Positions 1 to 8,970 of a stretch of 64,000 nucleotides of DNA are shown here, in pieces (position 1 is the first letter of the stretch; the number at the start of each line of letters is the position of its first letter). The DNA lies in contig CANLZI010000001.1 in assembly GCA_947495555.1 (NCBI GenBank), forward strand, positions 1,836,861 to 1,900,860, written 5' to 3'. Source of the DNA: an uncultured Erythrobacter sp. (GTDB lineage: Bacteria > Pseudomonadota > Alphaproteobacteria > Sphingomonadales > Sphingomonadaceae). Both the position numbers and the translations under genes were made by a program. The notes beneath the pieces were generated by a model. The model saw only the letters and a list, made by a program, of their open reading frames with translations. It had not been told where the DNA came from and did no database searches.

Positions 1-6
1 CGCAAT

Positions 7-40
7 GGCCGCTCCGCAAGGGGCGGCCCTTTATATTTTT
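7..40 (+). terminator. Rho-independent terminator of a gene left of the window
   Basis: A 9-bp stem (7-15 pairs with 20-28, one G:U pair) closes a GCAA tetraloop and is followed by a T-rich stretch at 30-40. It would end a forward transcript entering from outside the window, which makes trcR the start of its own unit. Confidence 0.75.
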
Positions 41-53
41 ACGGAGATTTCCC

Positions 54-887
54 ATGGCCCAAGGGTCAACACAGCCCACCCCGTTGATGCCGCATGCCAC
101 AGCAACTTGGCTGGTCGATAACACCGGCCTCAGCTTTGAACAGATTGCTGAATTTTGCGGCCTGCATATTCTGGAAGTTCAGGCCATGGCCGATGATCTT
201 GCTGGCAGCAAATACACCGGTCGCGATCCGGTCCACGCGGGTGAACTGAACCAGGCAGAAATCGACAAGGGTCAGGCGGACGAGAGCTATTCTCTGGTCA
301 TGCAGAAGGCACCGGTTGAGGTTACCCGGACCAAGGGTCCGCGTTATACGCCCGTGTCAAAGCGTCAGGACAAACCCGATGGCATCGCCTGGGTTCTGCG
401 TAACCACCCTGAAGTTTCAGATGCGCAGATCTCCAAGTTGATCGGTACGACGCGCAACACAATTGGAGCGATTCGCGAGCGCAGCCACTGGAACATCCAG
501 AACATCCAACCGAAAGACCCGGTTACATTGGGCTTGTGTTCTCAGCGCGAACTGGACGCTGTTGTTGCCAAAGCGGCAAAACGTGCAGGCGTTGTTGAAG
601 AAGACGCTGCAGAAACGGTCGTTACCGATGGCCGCAGCGATCGCGAAAAGCTGATCGAAGAATTGCACGCCGAACGCGCTGCCAATGTCAAAGCCGCTGC
701 ACAAGCTGCCCAAGAAGCAGAAGCTGCCGCATGGCTGGAAGCAAAGCGGGATGCAGAAGAGGCGAGCGAGGCTGCTCCGGTTGATCCGGAATCACCCTTC
801 ACTGCTGAGGCCCCTGCTGTGGCTCCAGAACCCGAGGCAGCGCCTGCTGATGAAGGCACTGAAGAAGAGAGCGCGAAACCCGAATAG
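54..887 (+). CDS. trcR: Cell-cycle transcriptional regulator TrcR (DUF1013 family)
   Basis: 277-residue DNA-binding regulator of the alphaproteobacterial DUF1013/TrcR family, implicated in cell-cycle transcription in Caulobacter. Two helix-turn-helix-like stretches are visible, around residues 19-38 (WLVDNTGLSFEQIAEF) and 118-140 (VSDAQISKLIGTTRNTI). The family core ends near residue 180. The rest is an Ala/Glu/Pro-rich acidic tail that looks disordered. The start is supported by ACGGAG at 41-46, 7 bases before the ATG. It appears monocistronic. The family call is firm; its targets cannot be read from this sequence. Confidence 0.92.
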   Translation: MAQGSTQPTPLMPHATATWLVDNTGLSFEQIAEFCGLHILEVQAMADDLAGSKYTGRDPVHAGELNQAEIDKGQADESYSLVMQKAPVEVTRTKGPRYTPVSKRQDKPDGIAWVLRNHPEVSDAQISKLIGTTRNTIGAIRERSHWNIQNIQPKDPVTLGLCSQRELDAVVAKAAKRAGVVEEDAAETVVTDGRSDREKLIEELHAERAANVKAAAQAAQEAEAAAWLEAKRDAEEASEAAPVDPESPFTAEAPAVAPEPEAAPADEGTEEESAKPE

Positions 888-985
888 CGGTTTGGGTTGG
901 GTCGGGGTTTGGCCATCGGCTTAGCTCCAGCCTGAATTCCCTCATTTTCGCAGCAATTTGCTTGTGCGCGAAGGGTTGATCGGCC

Positions 986-2662
986 ATGTTTGCTGACATG
1001 AATGTCAGTAAATCGGCCTATCACCACCCCACCCCTTGGGACACGCAATTTCAACCGATTGCTCTTCCGGATATGCTGGCCCAGACAGTCCAGCGCAATC
1101 CGGACGCGCCGTTCCTGCATTTCATGGGGCGATCCTTCAGCTATCAGCACACGCTGCACGAAGCGCGGCGCTTTGCTGCGGGCTTATTGGCGATGGGTAT
1201 TGCCAAGGGAGACCGGGTTGGCCTGTTCCTGCCCAATGTCCCGATTTACGCCAGCGCCTATTATGGCGCGATGATGGCGGGCGCAGTGGTGGTGAATTTC
1301 TCGCCGCTCTACACGGTTGAAGAATTGGCTTGGCAGGTCGAGGATTCGGGCACGCGCGTTCTGGTTACGGTCGATGTGCCCGAGCTGTATGATACAGCGA
1401 GACAGGTGCTGGATGCGTCAACTTTGGAAACGCTGGTCGTCGGGTCTCTGGCAGACCAGCTGCCGACGTTGAAAAGCCTGGCCTTGCGCATTTTGGGCCG
1501 GAGCAAGATTGCCAAGATTGACTGGAGCTCTGCCATATTGCCATGGGCCGATTGCACAGTGGACCGGCCCTTTTCGCCCGATCCAATCGATCCGGCCAAG
1601 GATCTGGCGCTTCTCCAATATACTGGCGGGACAACCGGCCGGCCCAAGGGGGCCATGCTAGGCCATGATCAGCTGTCGGTGAACGCCCTGCAAGTTGCCG
1701 CCATCAACCCCTTTGGCAATGCCGATAAAGAGGTGTTCATGGGCGCGCTGCCGTTCTTCCATGTGTTCGCCAACACCAGCCTGCTCAATCATGCGGTTGC
1801 TACCGGAGCCTCGATTGCGATGCTGCCAAGGTTTGATGCCGGGCAGGTTCTCAAGACAATCGAGAAATTGAAGACGACCGGCTTTCCCGGCGTACCCACC
1901 ATGTTTCAGGCGCTGCTCGACCATCCCGATGTCGGCAAGACGGATTTGTCATCCCTCAAGGTCTGCATTTCAGGCGGAGCGCCCATGCCTGCTCCCGTGC
2001 ATACAAAGTTTGAGGACGTTACCGGCGTCCGGGTGGTCGAAGGTTATGGCCTAACCGAAAGCTCAGGCGTTGTGTCGGTCAACCCTTATGAGGGGACCCG
2101 CAAGAAGGGGACAATCGGTCAATTGGTGGCGCAGACCGAAATCTTGTTGGTCGACAAAGAAGACCCCCATGTCATTGTGTCCGATGGCGAGCCGGGCGAG
2201 TTGATTATTCACGGGCCGCAGATCATGAAGGGCTATTGGAATCGCCCCGAAACAGATGCCGAGGTGTTTGTTGAGCATCACGGCAAAAAATGGCTGCGCA
2301 CAGGCGATGTGGCCACGGTGGATGAAGACGGCTTTTTATCCATTGTTGACCGGATCAAGGACATGATTGCGGTGGGCGGGTTCAAAGTGTTTCCGAGCCA
2401 GGTCGAAGATGTCATTCTAGAGCATGAAGCGGTCAAAGAGGCGTTGGTGATCGGCGTTCCTGAGGACTATTTGGGCGAAGTGCCACGGGTCTATGTCACA
2501 TTGGAAAGCGGCGCTGATATTGATGGCAAGACCTTGGTCGATTGGCTCAATGCGCGGGTCGGCAAGCACGAGCGCGCGGATCAGGTTGTGATCCGGGACG
2601 AGCTTCCCAAAACTCTGGTTGGCAAACTGGATCGCAAGGCTTTGCGGGCAGAGGTTCTATAG
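986..2662 (+). CDS. Long-chain fatty-acid--CoA ligase (AMP-binding, FadD type)
   Basis: 558-residue cytoplasmic or peripheral acyl-CoA synthetase that activates a fatty acid with ATP and CoA through an acyl-adenylate. The phosphate-binding signature YTGGTTGRPKG lies near residue 212, GYGLTE near 353, the RTGD hinge near 440 and the C-terminal lysine motif (LPKTLVGKLDRKAL) near the end. Length is typical of the family. ATGs at 986 and 998 are both possible; neither has an ideal ribosome binding site. The real acid substrate is unknown: long or medium chain is inferred from overall similarity. Confidence 0.88.
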   Translation: MFADMNVSKSAYHHPTPWDTQFQPIALPDMLAQTVQRNPDAPFLHFMGRSFSYQHTLHEARRFAAGLLAMGIAKGDRVGLFLPNVPIYASAYYGAMMAGAVVVNFSPLYTVEELAWQVEDSGTRVLVTVDVPELYDTARQVLDASTLETLVVGSLADQLPTLKSLALRILGRSKIAKIDWSSAILPWADCTVDRPFSPDPIDPAKDLALLQYTGGTTGRPKGAMLGHDQLSVNALQVAAINPFGNADKEVFMGALPFFHVFANTSLLNHAVATGASIAMLPRFDAGQVLKTIEKLKTTGFPGVPTMFQALLDHPDVGKTDLSSLKVCISGGAPMPAPVHTKFEDVTGVRVVEGYGLTESSGVVSVNPYEGTRKKGTIGQLVAQTEILLVDKEDPHVIVSDGEPGELIIHGPQIMKGYWNRPETDAEVFVEHHGKKWLRTGDVATVDEDGFLSIVDRIKDMIAVGGFKVFPSQVEDVILEHEAVKEALVIGVPEDYLGEVPRVYVTLESGADIDGKTLVDWLNARVGKHERADQVVIRDELPKTLVGKLDRKALRAEVL

Positions 2663-2710
2663 ACAGCGTGCGAGCAGCCCGGGACAATTACCCCGCCAGC
2701 TTAGCGTCAA

Positions 2711-3139
2711 TTATTGCGCGATTTTGAGCTGAGGCTCGTCTTCGCTACCGGCTGGGCTGGCAGCTGGCTTGCTGGCCGGGCTCGCGGTATCGCTGGTGCG
2801 GCGATTGGGCACAGAATGGGCAAAGCGACCTTCAACCTGCGCGCCTTGTTCGATCGTCAGCGCATCATAATGCACATCCCCATCGATCCGCGCGCTGCGC
2901 AGGATGACCAGTTCGCGCGCCTTGATCGATCCCGATACTTGGCCTGCCAAACGTGCTGTTTCTGCTTCGACGCAGCCGGTAATGCGGCTGGTTTCGCCCT
3001 GCACCAGTGACGAGCATGAGATATCGCCTTCAATGGTCCCATCAACGTGCAAGTCGGCCGTGGCGGTCACATCGCCTTTGATTGAAACGTCCGATCCGAT
3101 CACGGAGAATGTCGATCCGTTGTTATTGCGCGCGGCCAT
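2711..3139 (-). CDS. Bactofilin (polymer-forming cytoskeletal protein)
   Basis: About 142 residues. The central block (SVIGSDVSIKGDV...) shows the short glycine- and hydrophobic-periodic repeats of the right-handed beta-helix of bactofilins, flanked by flexible ends; the C-terminus is rich in Ala, Pro and Ser. Bactofilins polymerise without nucleotide at the membrane and position cell-wall enzymes. The start at 3139 is preferred over an upstream ATG because AGGAGAA lies just before it. Its start overlaps the end of the upstream M23 peptidase gene by 17 bases, so the two are probably translationally coupled. Confidence 0.88.
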   Translation of the reverse strand: MAARNNNGSTFSVIGSDVSIKGDVTATADLHVDGTIEGDISCSSLVQGETSRITGCVEAETARLAGQVSGSIKARELVILRSARIDGDVHYDALTIEQGAQVEGRFAHSVPNRRTSDTASPASKPAASPAGSEDEPQLKIAQ

Positions 3140-4313
3140 GGGATTCTCCTGAATGGTTGTGCGCGAGTTCCGGGGCTCTGCGGGCTTCTTTGAGAACATT
3201 GGGAGCGGTCTCCAGAAAGGGGCGTGGGTTGATCGCACGGTCATTCAACCGAACTTCGAAATGCAAATGCGGTCCGGTCGATCGGCCTGTGCTGCCTATC
3301 GCACCGATTACATCACCGGCGTCGACCGGCTGGCCGGCGCGGGCTTTGGTCTTGGACATATGTGCATAGCGGGTCATCAGGCCATTGCCATGGCTGACCT
3401 CTACGACTTTACCGTAGCCTGCCTTGCGCCCGACAAAGCTAACGTGTCCTTTTGCGGCCGCATAGATATCAGCGCCTCTGGGACCTTTGAAATCCAGACC
3501 ACGATGCATTGCACCGCGACGGGTGAAGGGATCACGGCGATAGCCAAATCCCGATGACACCTTGGTTTTCAGGGGATCTGTTGGCGTGAATTGCGGAATA
3601 CCTTCCAAACCACGCTCTAGCGCAGACATGCGCGCCAGGCTCAGACCCAGGCGTTCAAACCGGGGATCAACATCGCCCTTGGTTGATGTGGCTAGGATTT
3701 CCAGCGGACCACCCATCGCATCGCTGCTGGAATAACGCGTCATGGCTGCGGGGTTGAGGCCCAATTTGCGAATGGCACGTTCGGCCCGTTGCGAACGCTG
3801 ATCAGCAAAGCGCGTCAAACGCTCGACATAGGCCAGCTGGCGCGCTTCGATCCGGGCCAGTTCGCCTGCTTCGGGGATGGATGCGGAAACTTTCTCAACC
3901 GTTTTGGCCGCTTCGCTGGACGAATCGGTGACCAGAGTGTCGCTCTTTACGTCGGCAGGAATGGCTTCGGTGATTTGTTCGAGGAATTCTTGCCGCTTGA
4001 TCAAGTCCTGCGTCACGGCATCCAGATCATTGCGGTAGGCGCCCACGCGCTCTTCCGACTTGGCAATCTTTGCTTCGCGTTCGAGCAAGGAAACGCGGTC
4101 CGCTTCTGCGCTGTATTGGATCCACGCCATGCTCGCCATCGAAATTGCCCACGCGACCAGCAAGGTCGCGACGACACCTGCGCCAATCATCTGGACGCGT
4201 GACGAAATCTTGATGAAGCGAACTTGGCCCTGTGATCGCATGAAAAATTCGCGATCTGGAAACCAGCTTCGCAAGCGGTCTACCCAACCGCTGGCGGATG
4301 CATTCTTTTGCAA
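3123..4313 (-). CDS. Membrane-anchored M23 family peptidoglycan endopeptidase
   Basis: 396 residues: a short basic cytoplasmic start, one transmembrane helix near 42-64, a coiled coil about 68-115, a linker, and a C-terminal LytM/M23 domain. The zinc motifs are intact: HRGLD near residue 271 and HLHFE near 352, so it should cleave peptide cross-links of peptidoglycan in the periplasm. M23 enzymes next to bactofilins are a known partnership in cell-shape control; here they overlap as one operon. About 50 residues follow the LytM domain, a His/Arg-rich tail. Confidence 0.9.
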   Translation of the reverse strand: MQKNASASGWVDRLRSWFPDREFFMRSQGQVRFIKISSRVQMIGAGVVATLLVAWAISMASMAWIQYSAEADRVSLLEREAKIAKSEERVGAYRNDLDAVTQDLIKRQEFLEQITEAIPADVKSDTLVTDSSSEAAKTVEKVSASIPEAGELARIEARQLAYVERLTRFADQRSQRAERAIRKLGLNPAAMTRYSSSDAMGGPLEILATSTKGDVDPRFERLGLSLARMSALERGLEGIPQFTPTDPLKTKVSSGFGYRRDPFTRRGAMHRGLDFKGPRGADIYAAAKGHVSFVGRKAGYGKVVEVSHGNGLMTRYAHMSKTKARAGQPVDAGDVIGAIGSTGRSTGPHLHFEVRLNDRAINPRPFLETAPNVLKEARRAPELAHNHSGESHGRAQ

Positions 4314-4380
4314 AGCGACCCCTTTTATGTCGTCTTCTCTCCCCGAGGCAGTCGGACTATCAGCCGACTCGCTATGCGTC

Positions 4381-4516
4381 GAATCTAAGTGTTAACACGA
4401 GGGTTGAATCGAGCGCTTGGCGGGTTGAATCGTTATAATGATGCAAAACGTTAAGACATTGGCACAAACCATTAACCAAATTTTCGGCCTGCAGGACGTT
4501 CGAATATTGCCGATTC
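4381..4516. promoter_or_regulatory. Shared upstream region with GANTC cluster and 11-bp direct repeat
   Basis: Between the divergent M23 and proA genes, four GANTC sites lie in 136 bp (4381, 4406, 4427, 4512), and the 11-mer GGGTTGAATCG occurs twice at 4401 and 4422, 21 bp apart (two helical turns). A TATAAT hexamer is at 4434-4439 without a convincing -35. GANTC is the CcrM methylation target in alphaproteobacteria. Which gene is controlled is not clear. Confidence 0.4.
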
Positions 4517-4568
4517 TCGTCAATTTCCCGGCCTGACACAGACCCATGGCGCTGCTAAGGCGGCGTCT

Positions 4569-5882
4569 ATGGCAAGTTTAGCAAACCCTTCATCGGCCGA
4601 TTCCTCGGCAGCCGCTCTGGATAGATCGGCCAGTGACCATGACGCCTTGATCGCGGAACTGGCGGCGGCTGGCCGTGCGGCTCAACGCGTGTTGGCGGCC
4701 ATGCCTGACGCCAAGAAGGCAGACGCTTTGATGCTGGCAGCGCAGGCTTTGCGCAGCGATGCATCCACCATCCTTGAGGCCAACGCCAAGGACATTTCAG
4801 CCGGACAGAGCAATGGCCTGAGCAGCGCTATGCTTGACCGTTTGCGGCTGGATGAAGATCGGCTTGAAGGGGTTGCCGCTGCGCTGGAATCAGTTGCGCA
4901 ATTGGATGATCCCGTGGGCCAAATCATCGACACGAGCGAGCGACCCAATGGCTTGCGGCTGAGCCGGATCAGAGTGCCAATCGGTTTGATTGGGATTATT
5001 TATGAAAGCCGACCCAATGTCACAGCCGATGCCGCTGCGCTCAGCGTGCGTGCGGGCAATGCCTGTTTGCTGCGCGGGGGAAGCGAGGCGGTGCATTCAA
5101 ACCACGCTATTCATGCAGCCTTGGTACGGGGTCTGAGCGAAGGCGGCGTTCCTGCGGCAGCCGTTCAATTGATGCCGACGCAAGACCGCGAAGCGGTGGG
5201 CGCCATGCTGAAAGCTGCCGGGTTGATCGACATGATTATACCGCGAGGAGGCAAGGGGTTGGTCGCGCGCGTCCAGGCCGATGCCAGAGTGCCCGTGCTG
5301 GCTCATCTGGACGGCATTTGTCACACCTATGTTCATGCTGCTGCTGACCAGCAGATGGCGCATGAAATTGTGCTCAATGCCAAGATGCGCCGCACCGGAA
5401 TTTGCGGCGCGATGGAAACCTTGCTGATCGATAGCAAGTTTAGCGATGCTGCCGGATTGGTTGCTGCTTTGATCGAGGCTGGCTGCGAGGTCCGCGGCGA
5501 TGGCCGGACATGCGCGCTAGATAGCCGCGTGGTGCAGGCCAACGACAATGATTGGGACACCGAATATCTTGAAGCGGTGGTGTCGGTCGCTGTGGTCGAT
5601 ACAATCGAGGAGGCGTTGGCCCATATTGCGCGCCATTCCTCCAGCCATACCGATGCAATTGTGACAGCCGATGATGATGCGGCCGAACGTTTCTTGAACG
5701 AAGTGGACAGCGCCATTGTGATGCTCAATGCCTCATCTCAATTTGCCGACGGCGGCGAGTTTGGTTTGGGGGCAGAAATTGGCATTGCAACGGGCAGGCT
5801 ACATGCGCGCGGTCCGGTCGCCTTGGAGGGGCTCACCACCTATAAATGGCAAGTGCGCGGCACTGGCCAAGCGCGTCCTTGA
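4569..5882 (+). CDS. proA: Gamma-glutamyl phosphate reductase
   Basis: 437 residues, the usual length. Catalyses NADPH-dependent reduction of glutamyl-5-phosphate to glutamate semialdehyde in proline synthesis. The catalytic cysteine is Cys279 in the motif GICGAMETLL; other family landmarks are YESRPNV, RGGSEA and LNASSQFADGGEFGLGAEIG. The first 25 residues (Ala/Ser-rich) are longer than in many homologues, so translation may begin slightly later. The gene overlaps nadD, as is common in this group. Confidence 0.95.
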   Translation: MASLANPSSADSSAAALDRSASDHDALIAELAAAGRAAQRVLAAMPDAKKADALMLAAQALRSDASTILEANAKDISAGQSNGLSSAMLDRLRLDEDRLEGVAAALESVAQLDDPVGQIIDTSERPNGLRLSRIRVPIGLIGIIYESRPNVTADAAALSVRAGNACLLRGGSEAVHSNHAIHAALVRGLSEGGVPAAAVQLMPTQDREAVGAMLKAAGLIDMIIPRGGKGLVARVQADARVPVLAHLDGICHTYVHAAADQQMAHEIVLNAKMRRTGICGAMETLLIDSKFSDAAGLVAALIEAGCEVRGDGRTCALDSRVVQANDNDWDTEYLEAVVSVAVVDTIEEALAHIARHSSSHTDAIVTADDDAAERFLNEVDSAIVMLNASSQFADGGEFGLGAEIGIATGRLHARGPVALEGLTTYKWQVRGTGQARP

Positions 5883-6523
5883 TCCGCACCGGACTTCTTG
5901 GCGGCAGCTTTAACCCCGCGCATGGCGGGCATCGGCGCATTTCCCTGTTCGCGATGGAGGCGCTGGGTTTGGATGAAGTGTGGTGGCTGGTGTCGCCGGG
6001 CAATCCCCTCAAGCCCAAGAAAGGCATGGCTCCGCTGGCTGCACGGCTGGCTTCGGCCAAGGTTCAGGCGCGGCGCGCGCCAATTGTGCCAACCGCAATC
6101 GAGCAGGAATTGGGCACCCGCTATACTGTCGACACGCTGGCTGCATTGCAGCGCCGCTATCCCAAGCGCGATTTTGTCTGGCTGATGGGCTCGGACAATT
6201 TGGCCCAGTTTCACCTGTGGCGAAAATGGCGCACTATCGCCCGCACGATGCCGATTGCGGTTGTGGCCCGGCCCGGCTATGATGCACGGGCTATGGCGAG
6301 CCCCGCCATGGCCTGGCTCAGGCGCCATCGGGTGTCTGATGCTGGATTTAGACAAGGGGGCAGATGGAGCGCACCGGCACTGGTGTTTCTGCGTTTCGAT
6401 CCTGATTCTCGTTCGGCCTCGGCAATTCGCCGGTCCGATCCGGATTGGGCGTCGCGCTATACCGGCCACCATCCTCGTGATGGATTGACGCGCCGCCTCA
6501 TCAGCCAGCAGGAGGATTCATGA
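5846..6523 (+). CDS. nadD: Nicotinate-nucleotide adenylyltransferase
   Basis: Transfers AMP from ATP to nicotinate mononucleotide in NAD synthesis. The nucleotidyltransferase motif GGSFNPAHGGH follows the N-terminus, and the second motif appears as SASAIR near residue 190, a variant of the usual SST-x-x-R. Two starts are possible: the ATG at 5846 (225 residues, overlapping proA by 37 bp) or a TTG at 5879 overlapping the proA stop as TTGA (214 residues, closer to the typical N-terminus). It sits upstream of rsfS, a classic arrangement. Confidence 0.9.
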   Translation: MASARHWPSASLIRTGLLGGSFNPAHGGHRRISLFAMEALGLDEVWWLVSPGNPLKPKKGMAPLAARLASAKVQARRAPIVPTAIEQELGTRYTVDTLAALQRRYPKRDFVWLMGSDNLAQFHLWRKWRTIARTMPIAVVARPGYDARAMASPAMAWLRRHRVSDAGFRQGGRWSAPALVFLRFDPDSRSASAIRRSDPDWASRYTGHHPRDGLTRRLISQQEDS

Positions 6524-6590
6524 GACGCTGCTTCAGCGTGTCAGAGCCTTCGGCATTTTCCCCCGCCAATTGGAGACGTGAGCCCCGCCG

Positions 6591-6998
6591 ATGAATCAGG
6601 CGCAATCCCCCACGGCCGCTTCGACGGCCCATTCGTCCACCGGTGACGCAGAGCAATCCGCTCTGCTATCTGTCGTGCTGGCGCAGCTTGACGACGATCA
6701 GGCGCAAGACATTGTCACGATCCCGTTGGCAGGCAAAAGCTCTATTGCGGATTATATGATCATCGCATCGGGCCGCTCTACCCGGCAAGTTGCGTCGATG
6801 GCGCAAAAGCTGGCCGAGCGGGTCAAGAAAGAGGGCTTTGGCTCGTCCCAGATCGAGGGGCTGCCCGCAGCCGACTGGGTCTTGATCGATTCGGGCGACA
6901 TCGTGGTTCACCTGTTCCGGCCAGAGGTGCGCAGCTTCTACAATCTGGAGCGGATGTGGGCCTTCGGTGATGCTCCACCGGCCAGTGGCACAGCCTAA
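6591..6998 (+). CDS. rsfS: Ribosomal silencing factor RsfS
   Basis: 135-residue RsfS/DUF143 protein that binds ribosomal protein uL14 on the large subunit and blocks subunit joining when growth slows. The family block LAGKSSIADYMIIASG is followed by ADWVLIDSGDIVVHLF and the terminal FYNLERMW. The N-terminal 25 residues are a Ser/Ala-rich extension. It follows nadD and precedes rlmH, the conserved bacterial order. Confidence 0.94.
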   Translation: MNQAQSPTAASTAHSSTGDAEQSALLSVVLAQLDDDQAQDIVTIPLAGKSSIADYMIIASGRSTRQVASMAQKLAERVKKEGFGSSQIEGLPAADWVLIDSGDIVVHLFRPEVRSFYNLERMWAFGDAPPASGTA

Positions 6999-7079
6999 GC
7001 CAGTCTGCATCGCGATCTTGCTGACCCTTGGTGCAGCGCCCTGCAACAGCAGCGCGGATTTGCCACCGGGAGTATAAAA

Positions 7080-7502
7080 ATGTTGCTGCACGTCATAGCT
7101 CGCGGAAAGATTGCCCGGTCGCCCGAGGCGGAACTGGTTGCGCGCTATGAAAAGCGGCTGACGTGGCCGGTCAAGCTGACCGAATTGCCCGAAACGGGTG
7201 GCCGCATTCCCGAACCTGCCAGCCCCGCCAAAACCGTCCTGCTGGACGAGCGTGGCAAGCAAATGGGGTCAGAGGAAATGGCCGCACTGCTGGGTCGGTG
7301 GCGCGATGATGGCATGCGGGAGGCGCGCTTTATCCTTGGCGCTGCCGATGGCCACTCCAGCCAAGAGCGCAGCGAGGCTGATCTGTTGCTGGCCTTTGGC
7401 AAAGCAACCTGGCCGCATCTTTTGGCGCGCGCGATGCTGATGGAACAACTCTATCGGGCAACAACAATCCTTGCCGGGCACCCCTACCATCGGGCAGGGT
7501 GA
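7080..7502 (+). CDS. rlmH: 23S rRNA (pseudouridine1915-N3)-methyltransferase
   Basis: 140-residue SPOUT methyltransferase that methylates pseudouridine 1915 in helix 69 of 23S rRNA on 70S ribosomes. The C-terminal SAM-binding trefoil knot is visible as ILGAADGH and the terminal LMEQLYRATTILAGHPYH. The start has GGGAG about 9 bases upstream. Its last four bases overlap the start of the next gene (GTGA), suggesting coupled translation. Confidence 0.94.
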   Translation: MLLHVIARGKIARSPEAELVARYEKRLTWPVKLTELPETGGRIPEPASPAKTVLLDERGKQMGSEEMAALLGRWRDDGMREARFILGAADGHSSQERSEADLLLAFGKATWPHLLARAMLMEQLYRATTILAGHPYHRAG

Positions 7503-8773
7503 GCGCCGTGTTGAAACGCTTCCTTGTCATAACACTCAGCGCATGCGCAATTGTGACCGGCGGGTTTGGCCTGTCCGTTGCCGCAGGTGCCGGCTCAACT
7601 CAGCAATTAACAGCTGGCGTCATGGCTGCATCCACTGCCCGGCCGCTTGATCTGGCGGCCAATCAAGAATCCCTGCGACGCGCCCAACAAGAAGCCGCCG
7701 CGGCGCAGGAACGCGCGCAAACCCTAACCGCACAAGCGCAAGAAGCCACGCAAGCGGTGGAGAAGACCGCCCGCGAAGCTGCAGCATTGGCGGCGTTGAT
7801 CCAGCAGTCCGAGGCCGAATTGGTCGAGGCGGAGGTGCGCTTGACGCTCATTTCCGACCAACGGCGACAGCTGGATCGGCGATTGGCGGTGCGCCAGCAA
7901 CCCTTGGTTCGGCTGACGGGGGCCTTGCAAAATATGGCGCGGCGGCCTTTGGCGCTGTCCGCATTTCAGCCCGGATCGCTCAAGGACACGGTCTATGCCA
8001 GAGCGGTTCTGGAAACCACATTGCCGCAGATCCGGGTGCGCACTGCGAGCCTGCGGACAGAGCTGGAGCGGGGCCGCCTGTTGGAACGTTCGGCCGCGCA
8101 GTCGCTTGCGCAAATGCGCAGCAGCGAGGCGCAGCTGCAAAACCGCAAGGCTCAATTGGCCAATCTTGAACTTCGCCAACGGCGCGCATCGCGTCAGGCA
8201 ACCGGCATTGCTTATCGCGAGAATGAGCGCGCTTTGCTGCTGGCTGAAGAAGCACGCAATCTGGACAGTTTGATTGACCGTTTAGGAGAGGCGACGGCCT
8301 TGCGCCGCGAATTGGCCGCGCTGACCGGCCCGATCATGCGGCCCGAACGCCCCGGTGCCTCGCAAGTGATGTCGCAAACACCGGCCCCGCCAACCCCGCG
8401 GGCAACCCATCCTCCTTCCGATGTGCAATTGCCGGTCCAGGGCCGGATCGCGGCGGGTTTTGGCGCAGTGGACGATGCCGGCATTCGCAGCAAAGGGCTG
8501 TCGCTTGACCCGCGTGCTGGCGCCCAGGTCGTTTCTCCGGCCAGCGGCAGAGTGGCCTTTGCCGGGCCATATCGCGGGTTTGGGCGAATCGTGATTATCG
8601 AGCACAATAATGGTTGGACCAGCCTGGTCACCGGACTTGGGCGCAGCGATGTGGCGGTGGGCGATGCCTTGGTTGGGGGGAGTCCATTGGGCAGTGCAAT
8701 TGGCGACGGCACATTCATCACCTTTGAGCTGCGCCGCGACGGAAATCCGGTTAACCCGCTGGAATATATGTAA
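7499..8773 (+). CDS. EnvC-like murein hydrolase activator (degenerate LytM)
   Basis: 424 residues: a signal-peptide-like start, two coiled-coil blocks (about 55-130 and 170-270, Gln/Ala/Arg-rich), a Pro-rich linker and a C-terminal LytM fold. The zinc-binding positions are lost: where active enzymes have H-x-x-x-D there is SKGLSLD, and where they have H-x-H there is FITFE. This is the EnvC pattern, a periplasmic activator of division amidases rather than a peptidase. GTG start at 7499 overlaps rlmH; a second GTG at 7508 is possible. Confidence 0.85.
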   Translation: MSAVLKRFLVITLSACAIVTGGFGLSVAAGAGSTQQLTAGVMAASTARPLDLAANQESLRRAQQEAAAAQERAQTLTAQAQEATQAVEKTAREAAALAALIQQSEAELVEAEVRLTLISDQRRQLDRRLAVRQQPLVRLTGALQNMARRPLALSAFQPGSLKDTVYARAVLETTLPQIRVRTASLRTELERGRLLERSAAQSLAQMRSSEAQLQNRKAQLANLELRQRRASRQATGIAYRENERALLLAEEARNLDSLIDRLGEATALRRELAALTGPIMRPERPGASQVMSQTPAPPTPRATHPPSDVQLPVQGRIAAGFGAVDDAGIRSKGLSLDPRAGAQVVSPASGRVAFAGPYRGFGRIVIIEHNNGWTSLVTGLGRSDVAVGDALVGGSPLGSAIGDGTFITFELRRDGNPVNPLEYM

Positions 8774-8816
8774 TTTTCGACGGTTTTTGGGTGTATTCGG
8801 GCATTATTTTGGATAG

Positions 8817-8877
8817 CGAGACCTCGCGAGATGGGGCCTAGACCTGCCGAGATGGGCCGAGATAACGCGAGATGACC
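8817..8877 (+). repeat. Helically phased tandem decamers upstream of ctpA
   Basis: Six imperfect units begin at 8817, 8827, 8838, 8848, 8858 and 8868, a 10-bp period with one 11-bp unit. Consensus is CGAGATGGGC; four units carry CGAGAT exactly. The array ends two bases before a possible -35 box. A regulatory binding array is the inferred role. Confidence 0.6.
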
Positions 8878-8879
8878 CG

Positions 8880-8907
8880 TTGCGGGACACAGATAATCAG
8901 CCATAAT
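8880..8907 (+). promoter_or_regulatory. Possible sigma-70 type promoter of ctpA
   Basis: TTGCGG at 8880-8885 and CATAAT at 8902-8907 are separated by 16 bases and lie 63 bases upstream of the chosen ctpA start. Match to consensus is moderate. Confidence 0.4.
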
Positions 8908-8970
8908 GCTATCATCTGGCGTTCAGATAGAATGCGCGATACACTTGGCCTTAAAGGAGCGCATAATCCC

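Noticed and set aside
542..1159. Long minus-strand frame opposite trcR
   Set aside because: It mirrors the Ala/Ser-rich end of trcR and runs into the acyl-CoA ligase; no family features.
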